Shown: piece after piece, positions 8,118 to 17,045 of the stretch
How positions within the stretch are numbered: the stretch's first letter is position 1
How the letters are laid out: every line of letters begins with the position of its first letter
From: Brachybacterium sp036311905
Lineage (GTDB): Bacteria > Actinomycetota > Actinomycetes > Actinomycetales > Dermabacteraceae
DNA length: 64,000 bases
Direction of reading: 5' to 3'
Assembly (NCBI RefSeq): GCF_036311905.1
Contig: NZ_JAZDCH010000028.1
Span: 57,552-121,551, forward strand
Notes under the pieces: model-generated
Database searches by the model: none
Seen by the model: only the letters and a program-made list of their open reading frames with translations
Told to the model about the DNA's origin: nothing
Program-made: the position numbers and the translations under genes

Positions 8118-8792
8118 ATGACCGCCACAGAGGGCCGCGCCCCGGATCCGCGCCCCGCCAGGACCCGCGCCGCCATCTTCGCCGCCGCGCGCGATCTCAC
8201 CGTGGCCGATGGGGAGATCACCGTGAACGCCCTCGCGAAGCGGGCCGGGGTGAGCCGCGCCGGCTTCTACAGCCATTTCTCGGGGCTCGACGACCTCATG
8301 GGCGGCATGCTCGGCACCATGTTCGACCGGCAGCAGGAGCGGGGGCGCGAGCTCGCCGCGGCCGGCGGCACCACCCAGGAGATGGTCCAGGTCGCGGCCG
8401 CGACGATGGTCGCCTATGTCGCCCGGCACCACGCCTTCCTGCGCGGCGCCCTGGAGTGGAAGTTCTCCCACCGCACCTACCTGATCCTCGTCGGGACCCT
8501 CGCCGACCTGCACGTCGTCGCCCTCGACCGGATGGGCGACGTGGTCCCGCTGGACCTGCCCCACGAGCGGATCGGGCGCTACTTCGCGGGCGGCTCGCTC
8601 GACCTGCTGATCCAGTGGCTGGTCGAGACCGAGCCCGCCGCGCGCGCCGGGGAGGACCTCGACCAGCAGCCCCTGCTCGAGGCGATCCTGCGGCTGCTCC
8701 CGAGCTGGTACACCGGCCTCGGTCCCGAGGACCCGATACCGCAGGACCTCGCGAGCACCGAGTTCCTCGACGAGCCGCCGGGCCGGGAGTGA
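8118..8792 (+). CDS. TetR/AcrR family transcriptional regulator
   Basis: The product is 224 residues. The N-terminal DNA-binding domain (about 15-62) has the TetR helix-turn-helix signature ITVNALAKRAGVSRAGFYSHF. The remaining helical region binds ligand and dimerises; nothing in it identifies the ligand. It is coupled to the next gene by a one-base TGATG overlap and is divergent from the unknown gene at 7327-8088, a common arrangement for a local repressor. The leaderless promoter 6 bases upstream fixes the start. Confidence 0.9.
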   Translation: MTATEGRAPDPRPARTRAAIFAAARDLTVADGEITVNALAKRAGVSRAGFYSHFSGLDDLMGGMLGTMFDRQQERGRELAAAGGTTQEMVQVAAATMVAYVARHHAFLRGALEWKFSHRTYLILVGTLADLHVVALDRMGDVVPLDLPHERIGRYFAGGSLDLLIQWLVETEPAARAGEDLDQQPLLEAILRLLPSWYTGLGPEDPIPQDLASTEFLDEPPGRE

Positions 8793-9475
8793 TGATGCGC
8801 CTGACCCCGCCCGCCTCCCCGCGGGACGCGATCCTCGCCGACGTCCGCGCGGTCGTCCCCGACCTGCCGCGGGGTGCCGACGCCGCCCAGGTCGTGCGCC
8901 GCGCCCACCGCCTCGTCCTCGATGCCGCGGTCGACGAGTTCGCCCGCGAGGGCACCGAACTGGTCGACCTCCCCGACGGCTGGGGTCGCGCCGAGCTGCT
9001 CGCGGCGGACGTCGCCGCGGACCCGGCCGTGCGCGCCGTCTTCGACCAGGTGGTCGCCTCGCTGGTGATCGCCCCGAGCACCCTCGCCCGGGACGACGCC
9101 CTGGCCCTGCGCGACGGGGACTACGCGGCCGATGCCTACGGCTTCTCGCTCGAGACCGCTGCGGACCTCGCCTCCTACCTCCTCTCGCGGGCCTGGGCGA
9201 TGGCCCCCGGCGGCACCGAGGAGGACTTCCTGGCCCGACAGGCCGAGCTGCTGCGCGGCGCCGTGCGCGATCGGCTCGAGCGCCTCGTGCGGGTCCCGCT
9301 CGAGCTGCGCACGGCGATCGCGCGGCACGAACAGGTCGAGTCCAGCGCGCTCGCCGCGCGGCATCCCGCGCCGGCGGAGCCCGCCGAGCGGTTGGATCCG
9401 GCCGCGCTGCGTGTCGCCCGGCAGGAGCTGAGTCGCGCCGCCGCGACCCTGTGGCGGCTCAGGCGGCGCTCCTGA
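8792..9475 (+). CDS. Hypothetical protein co-transcribed with the TetR regulator
   Basis: The product is 227 residues, mostly helical and rich in Ala, Arg, Asp and Glu, with no signal peptide or membrane helix. I recognise no family. It starts at tandem ATG codons in TGATGATG, overlapping the tetR stop by one base, so it is almost certainly translated with the regulator. Its stop lies 4 bases from the convergent sufE stop. Length and codon bias support a real gene; it could be a partner or modulator of the TetR protein, which is inference from linkage only. Confidence 0.7.
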   Translation: MMRLTPPASPRDAILADVRAVVPDLPRGADAAQVVRRAHRLVLDAAVDEFAREGTELVDLPDGWGRAELLAADVAADPAVRAVFDQVVASLVIAPSTLARDDALALRDGDYAADAYGFSLETAADLASYLLSRAWAMAPGGTEEDFLARQAELLRGAVRDRLERLVRVPLELRTAIARHEQVESSALAARHPAPAEPAERLDPAALRVARQELSRAAATLWRLRRRS

Positions 9476-9479
9476 CGGC

Positions 9480-9914
9480 CTAGAGGCCGGCCTTCTGGGC
9501 CAGCTGCCGCTTGATCCGGGCGAGCATGCCCGCCATGCCGTTCAGCCGCAGCGGGCTCACCACCTCGGCGAGACCCAGCTCGCTCGTGACCGTCTCCGGG
9601 ATCTCGAGGACCTCGCCGACGGTGCGGCCGTCGAGCGCCTCGGCGAGGATCGCCGCGAAGCCGCGCGTCGTGGGCGCCTCCGGCGGGGCGGAGAAGAACA
9701 GGTGCGCGGTGGCTCCGCTCCCGGTCCCCTCCACCTCGGTGATCAGGAAGATCGGGGACTGGCACTCGGGCACCGGTTCGAGCAGCTCGGGATGCTCCGC
9801 GTAGCGCTCGGGGAGGGCCGGGAGGGAGTTCGCGAACTCCAGCAGCAGCTGCAGCCGGTCCCGGCCGGTCAGCGCATGGAAGTCCTCGGCGATCTCGGCG
9901 AAGGCGGCGCTCAT
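9480..9914 (-). CDS. sufE: SufE family sulfur acceptor protein
   Basis: The product is 144 residues, normal for SufE. It accepts persulfide sulfur from a cysteine desulfurase or sulfurtransferase and passes it to Fe-S assembly. The persulfide-carrying Cys51 sits in VPECQSPIFL, and the segment GFAAILAEALDGRTVGEV matches the second conserved block. It overlaps the upstream sulfurtransferase stop by 4 bases (ATGA), forming a two-gene sulfur-transfer unit common in actinobacteria. The main SUF cluster is not in this window. Confidence 0.93.
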   Translation of the reverse strand: MSAAFAEIAEDFHALTGRDRLQLLLEFANSLPALPERYAEHPELLEPVPECQSPIFLITEVEGTGSGATAHLFFSAPPEAPTTRGFAAILAEALDGRTVGEVLEIPETVTSELGLAEVVSPLRLNGMAGMLARIKRQLAQKAGL

Positions 9915-10816
9915 CGGGCCGGTGCCTCGCCCGGCTCGGTGCCGCGGGCCACGGGGACGCGCACGGCGTTGCCCCACTCGGTCCACGAGCCGTCGTAGTT
10001 GCGGACGTCCTCGAAGCCCAGCAGGTACCGCAGCACGAACCAGGTGTGGGAGGAGCGCTCGCCGATCCGGCAGTAGGCGATGACCGGCTGCGCGGCCTCG
10101 AAGCCGAGCTCGTCGCGGTAGATCGCCTCGAGGGCGGCGCGCGGCTTGAAGCGGCCGTCCTCGGCGGCGGCACGGGCCCACGGCACGGAGCGGGCGGTGG
10201 GGATGTGGCCGCCGCGGAGGGTGCCCTCCTGCGGGTACTCGGCCATGTGGGTGCGCTCGCCGGTGTACTCGGCGGGGGAGCGGACGTCGATCAGCTGCCC
10301 GCCGAGGAACCCCAGCACGTCCTCGCGGAAGGCGCGGATCGGGGCGTCGGCCCGCTCGATCACGGGGTACCCGGAGGTCGGCGCCGGCGTGCCCTCGTCG
10401 GAGGTGGTCATCTCGCGGCCCTCGGCCTGCCAGGCGGCCCGGCCGCCGTCGAGCAGGCGGACGTCGGGGTGGCCGAAGAGCTCGAGGACCCACAGGGCGT
10501 AGGCGGCCCACCAGTTCGACTTGTCGCCGTAGACGACCACCGTGGTGTCCCGGGTGATGCCGAGGCGGTCCATGAGCGCGGCGAAGCCCTCGCCGTCGAC
10601 GTAGTCGCGGGAGACGGGGTCGTTGAGGTCGAGATGCCAGTCGACCTTCACGGCGCCGGGCACGTGGCCGGTCTCGTACAGCAGCACGTCCTCGTCGGAC
10701 TCGACGACCACGAGCCCGTCGGCACCGAGGTTCTCGGCGAGCCACGCGGTGGTCACGAGCTTCTCGGGGTGGGCGTACTCCTGCAGGGTGGGAGTCGGAT
10801 CGACGGGAACGGCCAC
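9911..10816 (-). CDS. sseA: Thiosulfate/3-mercaptopyruvate sulfurtransferase (two rhodanese domains)
   Basis: The product is 301 residues with two rhodanese domains (about 15-130 and 160-290). The catalytic Cys249 lies in AYCRIGERSSHTW, the CRIGERS loop typical of actinobacterial SseA. The N-terminal domain lacks the catalytic Cys and is structural. It transfers sulfane sulfur, and the SufE protein encoded immediately downstream is the likely acceptor. The start is GTG 10816 because a perfect AAGGAGG (10824-10830) lies 7 bases upstream; the longer in-frame ATG form would bury this ribosome site inside the gene. Confidence 0.92.
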   Translation of the reverse strand: MAVPVDPTPTLQEYAHPEKLVTTAWLAENLGADGLVVVESDEDVLLYETGHVPGAVKVDWHLDLNDPVSRDYVDGEGFAALMDRLGITRDTTVVVYGDKSNWWAAYALWVLELFGHPDVRLLDGGRAAWQAEGREMTTSDEGTPAPTSGYPVIERADAPIRAFREDVLGFLGGQLIDVRSPAEYTGERTHMAEYPQEGTLRGGHIPTARSVPWARAAAEDGRFKPRAALEAIYRDELGFEAAQPVIAYCRIGERSSHTWFVLRYLLGFEDVRNYDGSWTEWGNAVRVPVARGTEPGEAPAR

Positions 10817-10914
10817 GGCGGGGCCTCCTTCGGGGGTCGAGGACGGACCCCACCAGTCTGTCACCGCGCGGCCCCCGATGGTGAACGGGACTTCCCAGGG
10901 CGCGACGCACCTCC

Positions 10915-10920
10915 TACGGT
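10915..10920 (+). promoter_or_regulatory. -10 hexamer of a leaderless promoter (VOC gene)
   Basis: TACGGT, then GGCCCC, then ATG at 10927. It has the same 6-base geometry as the other leaderless promoters in this window. Confidence 0.55.
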
Positions 10921-10926
10921 GGCCCC

Positions 10927-11349
10927 ATGGAGAACCTGGATGAGGGCCCCGTCGTCCCCACTCTCGACCTGATCGTCCTGGACTGCCCCGATGCGATGGA
11001 GCTCGCGACCTTCTACGCGAAGCTCCTGCAGTGGCAGATCGAGGAGGGCTCCGACCCGGACTGGGCCACCCTCTCCCCGCCGCGCGGCGGCATCACCCCC
11101 GAGAACCCCGACGGCGAGGCGACCCTCGCCTTCCAGCGGATCGAGGACTATGCGCGTCCCACCTGGCCCGGCGGGAAGCACCCGCAGCAGTTCCACCTCG
11201 ACCTCTCGGTGAGCGACATCGAGGCGGCCGAGCCGCGGGTGCTGGCCCTCGGCGGCAGCGTGCACGCCGAGCAGCCCTCCGCCTCGGGCAGCTTCAGGGT
11301 GTACCTGGACCCGGCAGGGCACCCGTTCTGCCTGGTCCGGCATCCCTGA
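10927..11349 (+). CDS. VOC family (glyoxalase/bleomycin-resistance fold) protein
   Basis: The product is 140 residues. It opens with TLDLIVLDCPDAMELATFYAKLL, a classic vicinal-oxygen-chelate N-terminus, and ends DPAGHPFCLV, the usual closing strand. Two paired beta-alpha-beta-beta-beta modules span about 10-70 and 85-138. The actinobacterial subgroup often binds small hydrophobic ligands without a clear enzyme activity. The reaction is unknown. Its last 56 bases overlap the 3' end of the convergent asparaginase gene (11294-11349). Confidence 0.85.
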   Translation: MENLDEGPVVPTLDLIVLDCPDAMELATFYAKLLQWQIEEGSDPDWATLSPPRGGITPENPDGEATLAFQRIEDYARPTWPGGKHPQQFHLDLSVSDIEAAEPRVLALGGSVHAEQPSASGSFRVYLDPAGHPFCLVRHP

Positions 11350-12316
11350 ACGCCCCCCGCACGTCCTGCACCCCGGCGGCGAGCAGCAGCTGCAGCAGCA
11401 GCCGCGCCTGCGCCGGGGGCAGGAAACCGGCCATCACCGCACCGGCCGCCAGCAGGTCCACCTCGCTGCCCGGATAGGCGTAGTGGTGCTCGGAGGTGCC
11501 TCCCGTCGCGATCCGCGTCGCGACCACCACGGGGATGCCCGCCGCGAGGAGCCGCCGGATGCAGTCCATCGCCTCCGGGGCCACGTGCCCCATCCCCACG
11601 CCCGCGATCACCAGTCCTGCGATCGCGCCCGTCGGAAGGTGGTCGAGCAGGGCCAGGTCCTCGTCGATCCCCGCGATCAGCGCGGGGACGCGGGGCAGCG
11701 CGTCGGGCAGCTCGAGGTCGAGCGGTGCGGGTCGCGGCAGCGGGCGCTGCAGCAGCACCACGCGGCCGTCGTCGACCATCCCGACGGGGCCGACGGGGTG
11801 GGAGGCGAAGGCCGAGACGGAGCGCGAGGAGGCCTTGGTGACCTGGTCGGCGAGATGCAGCATCCCGTCGAAGACGACGAGCGGGCCGAGCCCGCGCGCC
11901 GCGGGGTCCGCGGCCGCGATCAGGGCATCGCGCAGGTTCGCGGGCCCGTCGGCCCCCGGGGCGCTCGCCGGGCGCATCGCCCCGGTGATCACGAGCGGCG
12001 CCTCCCGGTCCCACAGGCGCGAGAGGGCGAAGGCGGTCTCCTCGAGGGTGTCGGTGCCGTGGGTCAGCACGACCCCGACGGCGCCGTCGTCGACCGCCGC
12101 CCGCGCCTCCTCGAGGACCCGCCGCCAGTGGTGCGGGCGGAGGTCGGAGGAGGAGGTGTTGGCGAGCTGTCGCGCCGTGACCCGCAGCCCGTCCACCGCG
12201 GTCGCGGCGAGGCGCCGCCCCGCCTCCGCGTCGGGTGCGGCATGGCCCCCGCCCGCGGACTCGGTCATGAAGATCGTCCCGCCGAGGGTCAGCAGGAGGA
12301 CGTGGGGCTCGCTCAT
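11294..12316 (-). CDS. ansA: L-asparaginase (type I/II fold)
   Basis: The product is 340 residues. It hydrolyses asparagine to aspartate and ammonia. The nucleophilic Thr14 lies in TLGGTIF, and the second catalytic set Thr88-Asp89 in THGTDTLEE. A Lys in DQVTKASS fits the fourth active-site residue. There is no signal peptide, so it is the cytoplasmic form. The start ATG overlaps the rlmC stop by 4 bases. The C-terminal about 18 residues are encoded inside the convergent VOC gene, so the tail is probably not conserved. Confidence 0.92.
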   Translation of the reverse strand: MSEPHVLLLTLGGTIFMTESAGGGHAAPDAEAGRRLAATAVDGLRVTARQLANTSSSDLRPHHWRRVLEEARAAVDDGAVGVVLTHGTDTLEETAFALSRLWDREAPLVITGAMRPASAPGADGPANLRDALIAAADPAARGLGPLVVFDGMLHLADQVTKASSRSVSAFASHPVGPVGMVDDGRVVLLQRPLPRPAPLDLELPDALPRVPALIAGIDEDLALLDHLPTGAIAGLVIAGVGMGHVAPEAMDCIRRLLAAGIPVVVATRIATGGTSEHHYAYPGSEVDLLAAGAVMAGFLPPAQARLLLQLLLAAGVQDVRGAFRDAGPGRTGALPGPGTP

Positions 12317-13449
12317 GGGGCGCTCCTTCGGCGCAGGCGCACGATCGCCTCGGCGTGCGCGGTGTGCGGGAACATGTCGACGTACCGCCCGGCCGTGATC
12401 CGCAGGGACGGCATCGCCGCGAGGTCCGCGGCGAGGGTCGTCGGGTTGCAGCTGGAGTAGACCACGTCCGGGACGCCGCTGTCCTCGAGCCAGGCGGAGA
12501 GCCGCGGGCCGAGCCCGCGCCGCGGCGGGTTCACCACGACCGCGTCCGGCACGCCCTCTTCGATCGCCCACTGCGTCGCGTCGGCGACCAGGAAGCGCGC
12601 CGCGACGCCCAGCTCGGTGGCCGCCTCGCGGGCCCCGTCGATCGCCTTGGCGGAGACCTCGACCCCGGTCACCTCCGCCTGCGGCAGAGCCCGGGCCACG
12701 TGCAGGGCGAAACCGCCGAGCCCGCAGTACAGGTCCCAGATCCGCGCGGCGGGCGCGAGATCGGCGAGCCATGCCGCGCCCTGGCGGTACAGCTCGCCAG
12801 CGACCTCGGTGTGGGTCTGCAGGAAGGAGCGGGGCCGCGCGTGCAGCACCACGTCCCCGGTGCGCACGGCGACGGAGGACGCGCCCCACAGCGGGATCTC
12901 GCGCGCGCCCTCGACGGCGGTGGTGTGCTCGGGATGGAGGTTCGCGCTCACCGAGACGACGGAGCGGTGCGCGTCCAGGAAGGCGGGCAGATGCTCGCGG
13001 ATCCGCTCCAGGCTCGCCTCGCTGCGCAGCACCAGCCGCAGCAGATGTTCCCTGTCCGGGGAGGCTGTGACCAGGACGTTCTTGATCTCGCCGCGGCGTC
13101 GGGCCACGTCATAGGGCGGCACCTGAGCGCGCCGGATCAGGGCGCGCACCCCCTGCAGCACCTCCTCGACCCCGGCGGGGTAGAGCGGGCAGTCGCTGAG
13201 GTCCGCGCCCTCCTTCTGCCCGGGGAGGGTCAGCACCGGATCCTGGGCGGTGCCCCCGACCGCCATCTTCCCGCGGGCGCGGAAGCCGGACTCGGCACCG
13301 ACGATCGGCGGCCCCCACACGTCGCCGTCGGCAAAGGGGGCGAGCAGATCCCGCACCCGCGCCCCGCCGTCCTGGACCTGCCGGGCACGCGGCAGATCCA
13401 GGAGGGTGCACGAGCGGCACTCCCCGGCCTCGTAGTGGGAGCAGCGCAT
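12313..13449 (-). CDS. rlmC: 23S rRNA (uracil-C5)-methyltransferase, RlmC type
   Basis: The product is 378 residues. It methylates a uridine in 23S rRNA (U747 by analogy with RlmC) using S-adenosylmethionine. Four cysteines for a [4Fe-4S] cluster are visible at Cys3, Cys11, Cys14 and Cys87, the very N-terminal arrangement of RlmC (no TRAM domain). The SAM motif is DLYCGLGGFALHVA, NPPRRGLG is the target-site loop, and catalytic Cys334 lies in SSCNPTTL. It lies in a three-gene minus-strand run after the DUF3817 gene and before asparaginase. Confidence 0.92.
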   Translation of the reverse strand: MRCSHYEAGECRSCTLLDLPRARQVQDGGARVRDLLAPFADGDVWGPPIVGAESGFRARGKMAVGGTAQDPVLTLPGQKEGADLSDCPLYPAGVEEVLQGVRALIRRAQVPPYDVARRRGEIKNVLVTASPDREHLLRLVLRSEASLERIREHLPAFLDAHRSVVSVSANLHPEHTTAVEGAREIPLWGASSVAVRTGDVVLHARPRSFLQTHTEVAGELYRQGAAWLADLAPAARIWDLYCGLGGFALHVARALPQAEVTGVEVSAKAIDGAREAATELGVAARFLVADATQWAIEEGVPDAVVVNPPRRGLGPRLSAWLEDSGVPDVVYSSCNPTTLAADLAAMPSLRITAGRYVDMFPHTAHAEAIVRLRRRSAP

Positions 13450-13451
13450 GC

Positions 13452-13919
13452 TCAGGCGAACCACTCGGTGGGCGGCCCCGCCATCAGCAGCAGCGAGAAC
13501 ACCACCGCGATCACCACGAGCGCGACGAGGCCGGCCAGGAGCGGTCGACGCAGGGCGAGGGCCACGAGGCGTTCGGGGAGGGTGCGGCCGTCCTCGGCCC
13601 GCAGCCGCCAGCTCTCGGCGAGCAGCCCGCGTCGGCGCACCCACCGCTCGAATGGCAGCGTCAGGTAGGGCACGAAGGCCGAGCCGATGCCCAGCAGCAG
13701 ATCCGCGGGCCGCCAGCGCTGGTCGATCGCGACCAGCACCGTCACCACCACGTAGGCGAGGAACACGAAGCCGTGCAGGCTGCCGCCGATCCGCACCATC
13801 ACCTCCGTGGCGTGCAGGCCGTACTTGAGCAGCATGCCGAGCAGCAGCAGGGTCCAGGTGACCATCTCGGCGAGGGCGAGGGTCCCGTACAGGCGGGAGG
13901 GGGTGGAGAGCAGGCGCAT
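13452..13919 (-). CDS. DUF3817 family integral membrane protein
   Basis: The product is 155 residues. Four hydrophobic segments are visible (about 10-32, 42-64, 70-88, 122-145). The N-terminal part (LYGTLALAEMVTWTLLLLGMLLKY with GGSLHGFVFLAYV) matches DUF3817, small actinobacterial membrane proteins of unknown role. ATG 13919 has a GAGGA ribosome site 5 bases upstream and is preferred over an in-frame ATG at 13961. The gene ends 2 bases before rlmC, so the two are likely co-transcribed. Confidence 0.85.
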   Translation of the reverse strand: MRLLSTPSRLYGTLALAEMVTWTLLLLGMLLKYGLHATEVMVRIGGSLHGFVFLAYVVVTVLVAIDQRWRPADLLLGIGSAFVPYLTLPFERWVRRRGLLAESWRLRAEDGRTLPERLVALALRRPLLAGLVALVVIAVVFSLLLMAGPPTEWFA

Positions 13920-14003
13920 GATGTCCTCGGGGAGTCCTCGGTCGGGGCGGGGGTCGACCATCGCATGATGCCAGCTCCCGCTGTGCCCGTGACGATGGAC
14001 CGC

Positions 14004-14654
14004 ATGCCTACGACGACCATCCCTGCCGAGCTGTTCCTCCTGCTGACCACGGACGCCGGGCGGCAGGACTCCACCCAGCACCGTCGTGTCGCCCTCGCTG
14101 CCGCGGCCCTCGCCGAGCTGGCCCTGCGCGAGAAGATCACCCTCACCGAGGAGCGGCGGCCCCGGGTCGAGGTGGTGGACACCGCCTCGACGGGTCTTCC
14201 CATCATCGACCAGGCCCTCGGCGCGGTGACCGAGCTGCGCCGCACGCGTCTCGCCGCCGTGATCACCCATCGCTCCCTCGATCTCACCGAGGTGATCGGG
14301 GCGTCCTTCGCCGCGGAGGGCGTGGTGGTCCGCAAGGACGGCTGGTTCACCACCACCTGGCCGACGCACGACGACACCGTCGAGACCTCCCTGCGCGCCC
14401 GGCTCGTCGCCGCGCTCGAGGACCCGCGTCGGGCGAGCGTCCAGGACGCCGTGCTGCTCGAGATCCTGCGCGCCCTCGGCATCGCCCATCGCATCCTCTG
14501 CGAGGACCTGCCGGGGGTGGGCCGGCGCGACCTGGAGCGTCGCATCGAGGCGCTCGACGTGGACGTCCCGGTGGCGGACGCGGTACGCCGGGTGATCCAG
14601 GAGTACCAGGTCGCGATGCAGGTGGCGACGCAGGCCGGGGCCGTCAGCTCGTGA
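14004..14654 (+). CDS. GPP34 (GOLPH3-like) family phosphoprotein
   Basis: The product is 216 residues. IPAELFLLLTTDAGRQ at the N-terminus followed by ALAAAALAELALREKI matches the bacterial GPP34 family, relatives of the eukaryotic Golgi phosphatidylinositol-4-phosphate-binding protein GOLPH3. In actinobacteria its role is unsettled; membrane phospholipid binding is the usual suggestion. The protein is mostly helical with no membrane segment. ATG 14004 was chosen; ATG 13995 is also in frame. Its last 11 bases overlap the convergent hrpB gene. Confidence 0.85.
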   Translation: MPTTTIPAELFLLLTTDAGRQDSTQHRRVALAAAALAELALREKITLTEERRPRVEVVDTASTGLPIIDQALGAVTELRRTRLAAVITHRSLDLTEVIGASFAAEGVVVRKDGWFTTTWPTHDDTVETSLRARLVAALEDPRRASVQDAVLLEILRALGIAHRILCEDLPGVGRRDLERRIEALDVDVPVADAVRRVIQEYQVAMQVATQAGAVSS

Positions 14655-17043
14655 GCGGGTCCTCCGGCCACGAGTGCTTCGGGTAGCGCCCGCGCATCTC
14701 CTTGCGCACCTGCTGGTACGGCCCGTCCCAGAAGGAGTGCAGGTCGTCGGTGACGGCGAGCGGCCGACGGGCCGGCGAGAGCAGGTGGAAGAGCACCGGG
14801 ACCCGGCCGCGCACCAGGCGCGGGGTCTCGGAGAGCCCCAGCACCTCCTGCAGGCGCACCGCGACCACGGGGCGCTCGCCGAGCGCGTAGTCGACCCGCT
14901 GCCCCGGGCCGAGCCGGGTGGGGACCAGCTCGTCGAGCGCGGCCGCCTCGGGCCAGGGCAGCAGCGAGCGCAGCCCCGCGAGCAGGTCGACCTGCTCGAG
15001 CCGGGTGGTGCGGGCGGAGACCTGCGGGGCGAGCCACTCCTCGAGCCGCCCCTCGAGGGAGGCGTCGTCCATCGCGGGCCAGGGCGCCCCCAGCTCGCGG
15101 TGCAGGAGGTCCAACCGGGCCCGCAGCGAGCTCGCCGCCTCGCTCCAGCGCAGCACCCCGAGGCCGCCCGCGCGCACGGCCCCCAGCACGGCGGGGACGG
15201 TGTCCTCGGCGCGGGCGCCGACGGGGGTGGAGGACAGCTCGATCGCGCCCAGGCGGCGCACCTGCCGCACCCGCACCGCCCCGTCCTCGAGCCGGGCGAT
15301 CCGCTCGGTGCGCAGCAGACCCGCTCCGGCCGCGAGCGCGGCCTCCTCGGTGAGCGCCGCGGCGGCCCGGACCACCGCCCCGGTGCCGTCGGCCGCGCGG
15401 CCCTCCGCCCGCTGCACCTCCCAGACCGCGACCCAGTCGTGGCCGATCAGCCCGCTGCCCTCGGGGAGGGCGGCGCGGGTCCCGGAGGCGAGCAGCAGGC
15501 TGCGGGGGCCGACGCGCCGCGCGATCCGTTCGGGTCGCGCGCGGGCGAGCAGGTGGCCGTCGGAGACCGGCTCGCCCCCCGGGGCGAGGCGCTCGAGCCG
15601 GTCCGCCTCGCGCCGCCAGGCCTCGGGCCGCTCCCGCCGCAGGCCGCGCAGCAGGGCGTCGAGGTCCCCGCCGTCGGGCCGCTGGTCGCCGGAGACGGTC
15701 GCGACCACCTCGGCGGCCTGCCGGGCGCTGCCGCCGCGCAGGGCCCGCGCCTCCCGCACGCCGACGGGCATCCGCGCGACGGCGGTGCCCTCCGCGGTGG
15801 GGCGGCCGTCCGCGTCGACCAGGTCCAGCGCGCGCAGGGTCTCCTCGGCGGCGGTGATCTCGGCGACCGGCGGCGGCGTGAGCAGGGCGAGGCCCTCGCC
15901 GCGCGGCGTCCCCCAGCAGGCGAGCTGCAGGGCGGCGTCGGTGAGGTCGCTCGTGGTGATCTCGGGCGGGGAGTGCGCGGGCATGCCGGCGAGGTCCGTC
16001 TCGGCGAGGACCCGCACCGCGCGGCCCGGACCCTGGCGGGCGGCGCGGCCCGCGCGCTGGGTGAGGGCCGCATGGGAGGCGCTCACGGTGACCAGCCCCG
16101 ACATGTCGCGGCCGCGGTCGCGGCGGACCTCGCGGGAGAGGCCCGCGTCGATCACGAGGTCGACGCCGGGCACGGTCAGCGAGCTCTCGGCGAGGGCCGT
16201 GGAGACGACGATCCGGGGCGGGTCCCCGGGGGACCGACCGCCGGTTGCTCGGTCCTGCGCCGCCGCGGGCAGGCGCCCGTGCAGGGGCAGCACCTCGGTG
16301 CCGGGGCCGACGAGCTCCCGCACGCGGCGGACGGTCTCGTCGACTTCCCGCACCCCGGGCAGGAAGACCAGGGCGTCGCCGTCGGTGCGGGTCCGGGCGA
16401 CGACGCCGGCGAGATGCGCGAGGTACTCGCGGGTCACGCCGCGGGCGTCGAGCCGCAGGGCGGGGGAGGGGGCGTAACTGATCTCGAGGGGGTGCAGGGG
16501 GCTCGGCACCTCGACCACCGGTGCGCCGCCCAGCAGCGCGGCCACGGCCTGCGCGTCGAGGGTCGCGGACATCGCCCCGACCAGCAGGTCCTCCCGCAGC
16601 AGCCGAGCCTCGGCGAGCATGCCGAGCAGCAGGTCCGTCTCGAGGGACCGCTCGTGCACCTCGTCCAGGAGCACCGCGCCGACGCCGGGCAGCGCGGGAT
16701 CGGCGAGCAGCCGGCGCAGCAGCACCCCGGGGGTGAGCATCTCGATGCGGGTGTCCGCGCCGACGCTGCGCTGCCCGCGCACGGTGAAGCCCACCCGCTC
16801 GCCGATCCGGCCGCCGTCGAGGGTCGCGAGGCGGCGGGCGGCGGCGCGCACCGCGACCCGGCGCGGCTGCGTCACCAGGGTGCGCCCCTCGACCAGGTCG
16901 GCGACCAGCGGCGGCAGCAGCGTGGTCTTGCCGGTTCCGGGCGGTGCGGTGACCACGAGCGCCCCGGTGCGGGCGGCGGCGAGGAGCTCCGCGCGCGCGG
17001 CGGAGACGGGGAGCCCGGCGCCGATCCGGTCGAGGTCGAACAC
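14644..17043 (-). CDS. hrpB: ATP-dependent helicase HrpB
   Basis: The product is 799 residues, normal for HrpB, a DEAH-box RNA helicase. Visible motifs in order are Walker A APPGTGKTTLLP, motif Ia TQPRRVAVRAAA, motif II DEVHE (within VLLDEVHERS) and the motif VI region TQRAGRAARQGPGR. The helicase-associated domain (about 380-520) and the C-terminal HrpB domain follow, ending in GRYPKHSWPEDP, a diagnostic HrpB C-terminal motif. It is cytoplasmic and of unknown physiological target. It is followed on the minus strand by no linked gene, and the lipoprotein gene lies just upstream. Confidence 0.95.
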   Translation of the reverse strand: MFDLDRIGAGLPVSAARAELLAAARTGALVVTAPPGTGKTTLLPPLVADLVEGRTLVTQPRRVAVRAAARRLATLDGGRIGERVGFTVRGQRSVGADTRIEMLTPGVLLRRLLADPALPGVGAVLLDEVHERSLETDLLLGMLAEARLLREDLLVGAMSATLDAQAVAALLGGAPVVEVPSPLHPLEISYAPSPALRLDARGVTREYLAHLAGVVARTRTDGDALVFLPGVREVDETVRRVRELVGPGTEVLPLHGRLPAAAQDRATGGRSPGDPPRIVVSTALAESSLTVPGVDLVIDAGLSREVRRDRGRDMSGLVTVSASHAALTQRAGRAARQGPGRAVRVLAETDLAGMPAHSPPEITTSDLTDAALQLACWGTPRGEGLALLTPPPVAEITAAEETLRALDLVDADGRPTAEGTAVARMPVGVREARALRGGSARQAAEVVATVSGDQRPDGGDLDALLRGLRRERPEAWRREADRLERLAPGGEPVSDGHLLARARPERIARRVGPRSLLLASGTRAALPEGSGLIGHDWVAVWEVQRAEGRAADGTGAVVRAAAALTEEAALAAGAGLLRTERIARLEDGAVRVRQVRRLGAIELSSTPVGARAEDTVPAVLGAVRAGGLGVLRWSEAASSLRARLDLLHRELGAPWPAMDDASLEGRLEEWLAPQVSARTTRLEQVDLLAGLRSLLPWPEAAALDELVPTRLGPGQRVDYALGERPVVAVRLQEVLGLSETPRLVRGRVPVLFHLLSPARRPLAVTDDLHSFWDGPYQQVRKEMRGRYPKHSWPEDPLTS

Positions 17044-17045
17044 GC

